A stretch of 21,748 nucleotides of DNA. It comes from CAYRXE01 sp964428205. Its GTDB lineage: Bacteria > Patescibacteriota > Gracilibacteria > Peribacterales > Peribacteraceae. The stretch covers positions 1-21,748 of the forward strand of contig CAYRXE010000012.1 in assembly GCA_964428205.1 (NCBI GenBank). The letters are read 5' to 3'. Each line of letters opens with the position of its first letter. Position 1 is the first letter of the stretch. The position numbers and the translations under genes are program-made. Shown here in pieces: positions 1 to 6,555 of this stretch. The notes under the pieces are model-generated. The model was not told the DNA's origin, made no database searches, and was given only the letters and a program-made list of their open reading frames with translations.

Positions 1-771
1 GACAAAACGTCCATGGTCTTCGGACAAATGAACGAGCCACCTGGACCTCGCTTGCGCGTGGCTCTCACGGGTCTCTCCATTGCAGAGTACTTCCGCGACG
101 AAGAACAGCGCGACGTGCTGCTCTTTATCGATAACATCTTCCGCTTCACACAGGCCGGTTCCGAGCTGAGTGCTCTCCTCGGCCGTATTCCATCCGCTGT
201 GGGTTACCAGCCAAACTTGGCCAACGAAATGGGACAGGTCCAGGAGCGCATCACGTCCACGAAGAAAGGATCCATTACGTCCGTGCAGGCTGTGTACGTG
301 CCCGCAGACGACTTTACCGATCCGGCTCCTGCAACGACCTTCGGTCACCTCGACTCCACGATTGTGCTCACGCGTTCACTCGCAGAGCTTGGTATTTACC
401 CTGCTGTCGATCCGCTCGATTCCACCTCCACGATCTTGTCGCCAGACGTTGTGGGACAGGAGCACTACGACACCGCACGCAACGTGCAGAAAGTTCTCCA
501 GCGTTACCGCGAATTGCAGGACATCATCGCGATCCTCGGTATGGAAGAACTCTCCGACGAAGACAAGCTCACCGTGAACCGCGCTCGCAAGATCCAGCGC
601 TTCCTCTCGCAGCCATTCTTCGTTGCCGAAGTCTTTACCGGCTTCCCAGGAAAGTTCGTGACCCGCAAAGACACCGTCCGCGGATTCAAAGCCATCCTCG
701 ATGGTGAACTCGATGCCATCCCTGAGCAGTCCTTTTATATGAAGGGAGGTATCGACGAAGTTACTGCTTAA
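1..771 (+). CDS. atpD: ATP synthase F1 subunit beta (5'-truncated by window edge)
   Basis: Catalytic beta subunit of F1Fo ATP synthase, which binds and interconverts ADP/ATP on the cytoplasmic F1 head. The reading frame is open from base 1, and the residues before the first in-frame ATG at 13 continue the family sequence into FGQMNEPPG, so the true start lies upstream and the ATG at 13 is internal. Visible hallmarks are the Walker B strand DVLLFIDNIFRF, then GRIPSAVGYQP, the ITSTKKGSITS segment, the PADDFTDPAP loop, and a DELSEED-type motif in the form EELSDED. The Walker A loop lies in the missing N-terminal half. The C-terminus ends normally in DEVTA. atpC follows after 2 nt. Family assignment is certain; the unusual point is that beta precedes rather than ends the operon. 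Confidence 0.98.
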   Translation, partial: DKTSMVFGQMNEPPGPRLRVALTGLSIAEYFRDEEQRDVLLFIDNIFRFTQAGSELSALLGRIPSAVGYQPNLANEMGQVQERITSTKKGSITSVQAVYVPADDFTDPAPATTFGHLDSTIVLTRSLAELGIYPAVDPLDSTSTILSPDVVGQEHYDTARNVQKVLQRYRELQDIIAILGMEELSDEDKLTVNRARKIQRFLSQPFFVAEVFTGFPGKFVTRKDTVRGFKAILDGELDAIPEQSFYMKGGIDEVTA

Positions 772-773
772 TT

Positions 774-1184
774 ATGTTTACACTCGAAGTCCTCACACCC
801 GACGGCGTTGCACTCCGCACAGAAGCGGAAAGTGCATCGATCCCGACGAGCAACGGCGAGATCACGATTCTTAAAAATCACGTGCCGCTTGTGACGACTC
901 TTGGTCCAGGAATGCTTACCGTGCACACCGCAGAAGGGGATCAGTTCTTTGCTCTCTCTCGTGGTGTCGTGCAGGTCGAAAAGAACAGCATCAAAATCCT
1001 CAGTGATATTGCCGACCGCGTGGATGCTCTCGATGAGCAGGCGATTCTCGATGCACAAAAGCGTGCAGAAGAGCTCCTCGCTTCTCGCCGTCAGGACACC
1101 GAAGGATTCATCGAAGCTTCTGCCCTGCTCGACCGCGAGCTTGCACGTCTCAAATCTGTTCGCCGCCGCCGCTCTCGTCTCTAA
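774..1184 (+). CDS. atpC: ATP synthase F1 subunit epsilon
   Basis: Epsilon is the central-stalk subunit that couples gamma to the c-ring and can inhibit hydrolysis. The 136-residue product has the usual N-terminal beta-sandwich (start MFTLEVLTPDG, then NGEITILKNHVPLVT and the LSRGVVQVE strand). A C-terminal helical hairpin follows from about residue 85, rich in Ala/Glu/Arg and ending in a very basic tail (VRRRRSRL). Length matches the family. The ATG lies 2 nt after the atpD stop with no SD at normal spacing, so translation is probably coupled to atpD. The next gene starts 3 nt downstream. Confidence 0.96.
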   Translation: MFTLEVLTPDGVALRTEAESASIPTSNGEITILKNHVPLVTTLGPGMLTVHTAEGDQFFALSRGVVQVEKNSIKILSDIADRVDALDEQAILDAQKRAEELLASRRQDTEGFIEASALLDRELARLKSVRRRRSRL

Positions 1185-1187
1185 ACC

Positions 1188-1478
1188 ATGCCTTTGACTA
1201 CGTCATCCGCACCGGCCAAGCCCACTGCAAGCGTACGTTTCCAGTACGATCTTGCGACGCGCCGCGCCATGGGGCTCGCGTTCCAGCTCTGTTACATGAT
1301 TGCAGTGCCGGCATTCTTCTTTGGATTTGCAGGTGCGTACCTCGATAAGTACTTGGGTACGGGTGGCTTGATGCTCTTCCTTGGACTTGCTGTTTCTCTC
1401 ACGATTTCTGCTCGCTGGGTCATCCGCTACGTTCGTAGCTTTGTGAAACACCAGCCTTCTTCCGCAATCAAATCCTAA
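1188..1478 (+). CDS. AtpI/AtpZ-like small membrane protein of the ATP synthase operon
   Basis: A 96-residue protein with a hydrophilic N-terminus (about 25 residues) and two transmembrane segments, roughly residues 30-50 and 60-78, separated by a short GAYLDKYLGTGG turn. This is the layout of the AtpI/AtpZ (F0F1-ATPase subunit, putative Ca2+/Mg2+ transporter) family, whose members sit next to Fo genes and are linked to c-ring assembly or Mg2+ supply. It occupies the place of AtpI before atpB, or of AtpQ in N-ATPase operons. It starts 3 nt after atpC and ends 2 nt before atpB, so it is clearly in the operon. Family assignment rests on size, topology and position, not on a decisive motif. Confidence 0.75.
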   Translation: MPLTTSSAPAKPTASVRFQYDLATRRAMGLAFQLCYMIAVPAFFFGFAGAYLDKYLGTGGLMLFLGLAVSLTISARWVIRYVRSFVKHQPSSAIKS

Positions 1479-1480
1479 GT

Positions 1481-2305
1481 ATGGCATCTGGCATTCATGC
1501 CCCCACACTGGCTTCGGAAACCGTGCTCTCGCTTGGATTCTTCGACATCCGCAACACCATGCTCATGGCGTGGCTCGCCATGATCGTGCTGCTCCTCTTC
1601 GCGTTCTTCGCGAACAGGACAGGATTCAAAAAGATGCCGGGGCGTTTCCAGGCATTGGTCGAATCGCTCATCGAAGGATTGCACGATCTCTTCCTTGGAG
1701 TCTTAGGTGACGAAAAACTCACGCGCAAGGCCTTTCCGATTGTTGCGACCCTCTTCCTCTTCATTGTTCTCGCAAACTGGATGGGTGTGCTCCCAGGTGT
1801 TGGTACGATTCTCATCGACAGTGTCCACGAAGGACATGCGGTGGCTGTGCCACTCTTCCGCTCCATGAACGCCGACGTGAACATGACGCTCACGTTTGCA
1901 ATCATCGCTATTTGCACCGTGCAGGTCTTTGGTGTGCAGGCTCTTGGTCTTGGTCACTACTCTTCCAAGTACATCGTTCCACCATGGAAGGATCCCGTGG
2001 GAAGCTTGGTGGGTCTTCTCGAAATCATTGGTGAGTTCTCTCGCATGATCTCCTTCTCCTTCCGTTTGTTCGGAAACATCTTCGCCGGAGAAGTGCTCCT
2101 CGTCGTCATCAGTTTCTTGCTCCCGTACGCAGGTCCGATTCCGTTCTTGGGACTCGAGCTCTTCGTGGGACTCATTCAAGGTTTGGTCTTCGCCATGCTC
2201 ACGCTCGTGTTCATCAAAATGGCCATTACGCCACACGGTGATCATGGGGAAGATCATGGACTCTCGAAGAAAGAAATCTCGCAGAGAGTCTTGTCTGCCG
2301 GGTAA
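1481..2305 (+). CDS. atpB: ATP synthase Fo subunit a
   Basis: Subunit a forms the ion half-channels against the c-ring. The 274-residue protein has five or six membrane helices. The essential arginine is Arg195 in the family signature FRLFGNIFAGE, and the NWMGVLPG segment and the GLIQGLVFAMLTLVFI final helix are also typical. The C-terminus after the last helix is His/Asp-rich (HGDHGEDHG) and then Lys-rich. The ATG is 2 nt after the preceding stop with no SD. A 59-nt gap follows before atpE, the first real break in the operon. Confidence 0.97.
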   Translation: MASGIHAPTLASETVLSLGFFDIRNTMLMAWLAMIVLLLFAFFANRTGFKKMPGRFQALVESLIEGLHDLFLGVLGDEKLTRKAFPIVATLFLFIVLANWMGVLPGVGTILIDSVHEGHAVAVPLFRSMNADVNMTLTFAIIAICTVQVFGVQALGLGHYSSKYIVPPWKDPVGSLVGLLEIIGEFSRMISFSFRLFGNIFAGEVLLVVISFLLPYAGPIPFLGLELFVGLIQGLVFAMLTLVFIKMAITPHGDHGEDHGLSKKEISQRVLSAG

Positions 2306-2364
2306 TATCCCCCTAACTACGCGTTATACACTTTTCATTTATTTCTTCTCTTCCCCCCATCTCT

Positions 2365-2637
2365 ATGGTTCCAGAAGCAGCACATGCCACCGCTGAGGCC
2401 GTCGCCTCCAGCGCCATCTGGGCAGTTAACTTCCCGATTGTCATGGTCATGATGATCGCTCCTTCCATTGCGGCTCTCGCAATCGGATTCATCGGTTCCC
2501 GTTCCGTTGAGGCTGTTGGCCGCAACCCGGAGGCCGCATCCAAGATCCAGACGATCACGATCCTTACGGCAGCTTTCTCCGAAGCTATCGCTATCTACTG
2601 TCTCGTCGTGGCTCTCATCTTGAAGTTCGTTCAGTAA
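2365..2637 (+). CDS. atpE: ATP synthase Fo subunit c
   Basis: Ring-forming proteolipid. The 90-residue product has two membrane helices joined by the polar loop RNPEA (Arg53-Asn54-Pro55), and the ion-binding carboxylate is Glu73 in FSEAIAIY. In Na+-binding rings such as that of Ilyobacter tartaricus, a Gln in helix 1 and a Ser/Thr directly after the Glu help bind Na+. Here the matching positions are Ile40 and Ala74, so proton specificity is predicted, although Tyr78 (the equivalent of Tyr70) is kept. The N-terminus is about 20 residues longer than in a minimal c subunit and Ala-rich. The start follows a strongly C/T-rich leader with no SD. Confidence 0.96.
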   Translation: MVPEAAHATAEAVASSAIWAVNFPIVMVMMIAPSIAALAIGFIGSRSVEAVGRNPEAASKIQTITILTAAFSEAIAIYCLVVALILKFVQ

Positions 2638-2656
2638 TTCTTTTCTTCTCTAACCC

Positions 2657-3166
2657 ATGGCTATCCTTACGTCTCTCGGCATTGAGTGGCAGCAACTGCT
2701 GGCACAAGCAGTGAACTTCGGCATCATTGCGAGCCTTCTCACTGTCTTTATGTATCGACCGGTGCTTCGCGCACTGGACGAGCGCCGCGAACGCGTGCGC
2801 ATGGCCATGGAACATGCCGATCGCATGGAGCGTCAGGCCAAAGAATTCGAACAGCTCCGTCTCGATAAGCTCAAAGCTGTCGACCAGGAAGCTGCCGAGC
2901 TCCACTCGCGCATGAAGAAAGATGTCGAGGAAACCCGCCAGAACCTGCTTGCTACTGCAGATCGTGAAGCAAAGGCGATCATCGCTCGTGCTGAACGTGA
3001 GCGTAGCGAGGCCGAATCCCGCATGGAGAAGGCCTTCCAGGAACGTGCGGTTGCCCTCATTACGTCGCTTGCATCTAAGGTCATCCAGCGTGAATTCACG
3101 CCTGCTGATACCGATCGCATTGCGGCATCCCTCGAAAAAGATCTCGCTTCCTCTGTACGCAAATGA
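2657..3166 (+). CDS. atpF: ATP synthase Fo subunit b
   Basis: Peripheral-stalk subunit b, 169 residues. An N-terminal membrane helix (about residues 12-32, with Pro35 in the YRPV motif just after it) is followed by a long charged coiled coil to about residue 135 (many Glu/Arg/Lys heptads such as RRERVRMAMEHADRMERQAKEF) and a C-terminal delta-binding region. Length and layout are typical. The leader is C/T-rich (ttcttttcttctctaaccc) and has no SD. The stop TGA overlaps the start of atpH (ATGA), which indicates translational coupling. Confidence 0.95.
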   Translation: MAILTSLGIEWQQLLAQAVNFGIIASLLTVFMYRPVLRALDERRERVRMAMEHADRMERQAKEFEQLRLDKLKAVDQEAAELHSRMKKDVEETRQNLLATADREAKAIIARAERERSEAESRMEKAFQERAVALITSLASKVIQREFTPADTDRIAASLEKDLASSVRK

Positions 3167-3561
3167 AGCCAGGACTGATGCATCTCGCACAGGCATTCGT
3201 CGATTCCGCGGAGAAAGTCCCGGAGTCTGACCACGCCAAGTTGGCAGATGCTGCCTTGGAAAAAATGCGCAGTGGTCGCCTAGGCACCTCTCGCGAATTC
3301 TTCCGTGCCGTTACCATCGCGCTCCGTCAGAAGCACAAGCTCTTCCGTTTGGAAGCTGCCACAAAGCTTTCCGACAAGCGCCTGGACTCGCTCACGAAAG
3401 CAGCCGAGCAATCCTCGTCTGCTCCTGTGCGCACCGTCCAGAGCGAGAACTCCGCTCTCATGGGTGGTGTGATCGCGCAGGTTGGTGACGAACGCTATGA
3501 CGCCTCTGCCCTTGGCATGCTCAACCGCGCTATGGAAGAACTTCTTTTACCACTTCGCTAA
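3163..3561 (+). CDS. atpH: ATP synthase F1 subunit delta (short form)
   Basis: Delta joins the top of F1 to the b stalk. The conserved C-terminal domain is clear: LSDKRLDSLTKA, then ENSALMGGVIAQVGDERYDASALGMLNRAMEEL, which matches the usual GG-hydrophobic-GD-x-x-x-D pattern. The protein has only 132 residues where about 175-185 is normal. The shortfall is in the N-terminal helical domain that grips the alpha N-terminus, which is cut to roughly 50 residues. The start overlaps the atpF stop (ATGA), so a longer version is not available without overlapping atpF. Assignment is by C-terminal motif and position between atpF and atpA. Confidence 0.88.
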   Translation: MKPGLMHLAQAFVDSAEKVPESDHAKLADAALEKMRSGRLGTSREFFRAVTIALRQKHKLFRLEAATKLSDKRLDSLTKAAEQSSSAPVRTVQSENSALMGGVIAQVGDERYDASALGMLNRAMEELLLPLR

Positions 3562-3607
3562 ACGTTCGTAGTTCCCCACTTGATACTTTCGTTTCTCCCT
3601 CCTTCGT

Positions 3608-5119
3608 ATGTCTCCTTCTAGTCATCCGCTCCTCTCCGTTCTCGAAGATCGCCTCAACGCGTATCAACCAACGTCACAACAGGAGCACGTTGGTACCGTG
3701 GTCGAGGTCGGTGACGGCATCGCCAAGATCAGCGGTCTCTCCAATGTCGGTCTTTCCGAAATGATTGATTTCGGTAACGGCGTTCAGGGAGTCGCTCTCA
3801 ACCTGCAGCCCGACGTCGTCGGTGCAGTTATCCTCGGTGATGGTTCCAAAGTAAAACAAGGAGATACCGTAAAGGCCATGGGCAAAGTTCTCTCTATTCC
3901 CGTGGGTGAAGCACTCGTCGGTCGCGTGGTTTCTCCTCTTGGCGAAGCCAAGGACGGCGGACCAGCTATCTCCACGAAGACTCTCTACCCCGTAGAGAAG
4001 ATTGCCGCAGGTGTCATCGAACGTAAGTCCGTCGGTACGCCAATGCAAACGGGTATCGCCGCTATCGATGCAATGATTCCGATTGGTCGTGGTCAGCGCG
4101 AGCTCATCATCGGTGACCGTCAGACGGGTAAGACCGCTGTCGCCATCGATGCCATCATCAACCAGAAGCGCACGCAGAACACCGACCGTCCTGTCATCTG
4201 TATCTACGTTGCCATTGGTCAGAAGGAATCCAAGGTCGCGAAGATTGTGGATGAGCTCAAAAAGAAAGGTGCTATGGACTACACCATCGTGGTGTCTGCC
4301 GGAGCATCCGAATCCGCAGCGCTCTCGTACATCGCCCCGTTTGCGGGTTGCGCCATGGGAGAGTACTTCGTCGATAAAGGCATGGATGTTCTCTGTGTGT
4401 ACGACGACTTGAGTAAGCATGCATGGGCCTATCGCCAAATCTCCTTGCTGCTCCGTCGCCCACCGGGCCGCGAAGCCTATCCTGGAGACGTGTTTTATCT
4501 ACACAGTCGTTTGCTCGAACGTGCCGTGTGTATGGACGAGAAATTCGGTGGAGGTTCCCTCACCGCGTTGCCGATCATCGAAACGCAGGCCGGTGACGTC
4601 TCTGCATACATCCCAACGAACGTGATCTCCATTACAGACGGTCAGATCTTCTTGGAGTCCGATCTCTTCTTCAAAGGCATTCGCCCTGCAGTGAACGTGG
4701 GTATCTCCGTGTCACGCGTGGGATCCGCCGCTCAGCGCAAGTCCATGAAGAAAGTTGCAGGTAAGCTTCGTCTCGACCTCGCTCAGTATCGCGAACTCGC
4801 GGTCTTCGCACAGTTCGGTAGCGATCTCGATGCCACCACCAAGAAGCAGCTCGATCGTGGTGCACGCCTCACCGAGATCCTCAAGCAGCAGCAGTACGAA
4901 CCACTCTCCGTTGGTGAGCAGGTGGCTATCCTCTACGCCGCTGTGAACGGTCACTTGGACACGGTTCCTGTGAAAGAAGTGAAAGAATTCCAGGGCCGCT
5001 TCCTCACGTTCCTCCGCGAGAAGCATCCAAAGGTTCTCGAGACGCTCGACATGGAAATCAGTAAAGATGTCGAAGAGCAGCTCCAGCGCCTCCTCGCCGA
5101 TTTCGTTCCCAAAGCCTAA
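3608..5119 (+). CDS. atpA: ATP synthase F1 subunit alpha
   Basis: Non-catalytic alpha subunit, 503 residues, full length. The Walker A loop GDRQTGKT spans residues 169-176, and the arginine finger is Arg370 in VGISVSRVGSAAQ. Other family segments are VGDGIAKISGL near the N-terminus, PIGRGQRELIIGDRQTGKT, and LRRPPGREAYPGDVFYLHSRLLER. The start ATG follows a 46-nt gap that ends in a C/T-rich stretch (cgtttctccctccttcgt) with no SD. A gATAcT hexamer at 3582-3587 could be a weak internal -10 box. atpG follows after 3 nt. Confidence 0.98.
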   Translation: MSPSSHPLLSVLEDRLNAYQPTSQQEHVGTVVEVGDGIAKISGLSNVGLSEMIDFGNGVQGVALNLQPDVVGAVILGDGSKVKQGDTVKAMGKVLSIPVGEALVGRVVSPLGEAKDGGPAISTKTLYPVEKIAAGVIERKSVGTPMQTGIAAIDAMIPIGRGQRELIIGDRQTGKTAVAIDAIINQKRTQNTDRPVICIYVAIGQKESKVAKIVDELKKKGAMDYTIVVSAGASESAALSYIAPFAGCAMGEYFVDKGMDVLCVYDDLSKHAWAYRQISLLLRRPPGREAYPGDVFYLHSRLLERAVCMDEKFGGGSLTALPIIETQAGDVSAYIPTNVISITDGQIFLESDLFFKGIRPAVNVGISVSRVGSAAQRKSMKKVAGKLRLDLAQYRELAVFAQFGSDLDATTKKQLDRGARLTEILKQQQYEPLSVGEQVAILYAAVNGHLDTVPVKEVKEFQGRFLTFLREKHPKVLETLDMEISKDVEEQLQRLLADFVPKA

Positions 5120-5122
5120 TAC

Positions 5123-6010
5123 ATGGCACGTGGACTTCGTGAGATTCGGCGCAAAATGAAGGCGGTCAAATCGACCCGCCAAGTGACGAAAGCCATGGAA
5201 CTCGTGGCTGCGTCCAAGATGCGTCGTGCCGTGCAGAACGCCCAGAACCTCAGCCACTACGCTGCAGGTGCTTGGCATATCCTCAAGCGCATTGCCGAGC
5301 TGCACCCAGGCATTCACGCGTTCCTCACCGAGCGTCCAACGAAGAAGGTTCTCGCTGTCCTCATGACGTCCGATCGCGGACTCTGCGGAAGCTTGAACGC
5401 ACACTTGCTCCGCCAGACCGATCAGTACATCAAGAGTCTTCCCGCAGATGTCACCGTCGAGTGGGTAGCTGTGGGCCGCAAAGGTCAGCAGTTCCTCCAC
5501 AAGATGAGTCAGAACGTGGTAGCCGCATTCGGTGCGTTTAGTAACCACCCGCGCTTCCGCGATATCATCCCTTTGAGCAAAATCCTCCTGGATGGATTCC
5601 AGAACAACACGTATGACCACGTGATTGTGATCTACCCACACTTCGTTTCTGCACTCGTGCAGGAAGCCGAAACAAAGACCCTCTTGCCGCTCTCCATGTA
5701 CACGCTGGAACAGCTAGCCGGTGGAGCAGGGGAGAATATTGCCCTCTCGGAGCAGTTCCTGTTTGAGCCGACTCCTAAAGACGTGCTTGATGTCATCGTT
5801 CCGCAGCTTACCGAGATGCAGATGTATCAGGCCGTACTCGAGGCCTCTGCAAGCGAACACAGCGCACGCATGGTGGCTATGCGCAGTGCCACAGACAACG
5901 CCTCCGGTCTTCTCGACGACCTCACACTTACGTACAACCAAACACGCCAGGCAAACATCACGGCAGAACTCGCTGAGCTCTCTGCCAGTAAGGCTGCACT
6001 CGATTCCTAA
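5123..6010 (+). CDS. atpG: ATP synthase F1 subunit gamma
   Basis: Central rotating shaft, 295 residues. The N-terminal helix (IRRKMKAVKSTRQVTKAMELVAASKM) and the C-terminal helix (SARMVAMRSATDNASGLLDDL, then NQTRQANITAEL) are the conserved coiled-coil halves. SDRGLCGSLN marks the start of the Rossmann-like domain. It is the last gene of the operon. No clear plus-strand terminator follows; the hairpin at 6065-6080 has its T-tract on the other strand and belongs to the convergent bS21 gene. Confidence 0.97.
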   Translation: MARGLREIRRKMKAVKSTRQVTKAMELVAASKMRRAVQNAQNLSHYAAGAWHILKRIAELHPGIHAFLTERPTKKVLAVLMTSDRGLCGSLNAHLLRQTDQYIKSLPADVTVEWVAVGRKGQQFLHKMSQNVVAAFGAFSNHPRFRDIIPLSKILLDGFQNNTYDHVIVIYPHFVSALVQEAETKTLLPLSMYTLEQLAGGAGENIALSEQFLFEPTPKDVLDVIVPQLTEMQMYQAVLEASASEHSARMVAMRSATDNASGLLDDLTLTYNQTRQANITAELAELSASKAALDS

Positions 6011-6058
6011 GAAGGGGATTGCGATGGTGAGCGTTACGATTTGTCGTGCGTGGGATAC

Positions 6059-6080
6059 AAAAAACGCACCCGGAGGTGCG
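6059..6080 (-). terminator. Rho-independent terminator of the bS21 gene
   Basis: On the minus strand CGCACC-TCCG-GGTGCG forms a 6-bp GC-rich hairpin followed directly by six T (plus-strand A6 at 6059-6064). It lies 22 nt past the bS21 stop. There is no T-tract on the plus strand, so it does not look like an atpG terminator. Confidence 0.85.
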
Positions 6081-6102
6081 CTTGAGAATTCGAAGTGGAG
6101 GA

Positions 6103-6327
6103 TTACATGTTGGAGTAGAACTGCTTCTGGCGGTTTGCTGCGCGGTAACCTTCGCGCTTGAGAGCGCGGCGGCGGCGAAGACCAGGGTTCTTCTTTGGAT
6201 CGCGCTTCTTGTGGCTCTTACGATCACGCAAAATCTTGATCAGGTTCGTCTTTTGAACCTGCTTCTTGAACCGCTGTTGCAAGCGGTCGTTGGTCTCTTC
6301 GCCTTTCTTGATTGCGTAAACTGCCAT
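6103..6327 (-). CDS. rpsU: Small ribosomal subunit protein bS21
   Basis: A 74-residue, strongly basic protein matching bS21: a short N-terminal strand (MAVYAIKKGEETNDRL), then QQRFKKQVQKTNLIKILRDR, corresponding to the family's RRFKR...AGIL.E.R.R region, then an Arg/Lys-rich helix and tail (GLRRRRALKREGYRAANRQK). bS21 sits near the anti-SD end of 16S rRNA in the 30S subunit. It is monocistronic, convergent to the ATP synthase operon, and has its own terminator. There is no SD in the leader (ctccattaacctctgtcagccct). A weak CATAGT hexamer about 22 nt upstream may be the -10 box. Confidence 0.85.
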   Translation of the reverse strand: MAVYAIKKGEETNDRLQQRFKKQVQKTNLIKILRDRKSHKKRDPKKNPGLRRRRALKREGYRAANRQKQFYSNM

Positions 6328-6373
6328 AGGGCTGACAGAGGTTAATGGAGACTATGACATTCTGCAAGGGCTT

Positions 6374-6405
6374 CCTGCGACCTCACAGGAGGGGATTGCC
6401 GCAGG
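6374..6405. other. Imperfect inverted repeat in the bS21-gyrB intergenic region
   Basis: CCTGCG (6374-6379) and CGCAGG (6400-6405) can pair, with an inner CCTC-acag-GAGG hairpin. It lies in the divergent 228-nt gap between bS21 and gyrB and has no T-tract on either side, so it is not a standard terminator. It could be a protein-binding site or chance. The rest of the gap is AT-rich on the gyrB side and holds the gyrB promoter. Confidence 0.25.
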
Positions 6406-6517
6406 TACAACAGCCAAAGTCCGGTCCCCTTCTTGGAAACTTGACACATGGAAAAATCATCGAAAAATGCACTAATGAAAATGCGGATTTGCCTCATTCC
6501 CTAGCCAAAAATCAGCT

Positions 6518-6546
6518 TTGCTCCGACTGCGGTTTTTCTCTACACT
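6518..6546 (+). promoter_or_regulatory. Putative gyrB promoter (leaderless or nearly so)
   Basis: TTGCTC (6518-6523), a 17-nt spacer, then TACACT (6541-6546). The -10 box ends 9 nt before the gyrB ATG at 6556, so transcription should begin at or within a few bases of the start codon. The same TACACTTTG string precedes the gene at 11832. Confidence 0.5.
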
Positions 6547-6555
6547 TTGCCTATT

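Noticed and set aside
2291..2330. Internal promoter before atpE (TTGTCT and TATACA)
   Set aside because: The spacer is 28 nt, too long for a sigma-70 type promoter; the TATACA alone is not enough evidence.
2365..2637. A sodium-pumping N-ATPase
   Set aside because: The c subunit lacks the Gln and Ser/Thr Na+ ligands, a separate delta gene is present and AtpR is absent, despite the N-ATPase-like gene order.
4712..5641. Minus-strand open frame (309 residues) opposite atpA/atpG
   Set aside because: Antisense shadow of two certain genes; composition is typical of reversed coding sequence.
6441..6446. Perfect TTGACA as a gyrB -35 box
   Set aside because: No -10 hexamer lies 16-18 nt downstream; the nearest candidate is too far. 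TTGCTC/TACACT fits the start better.
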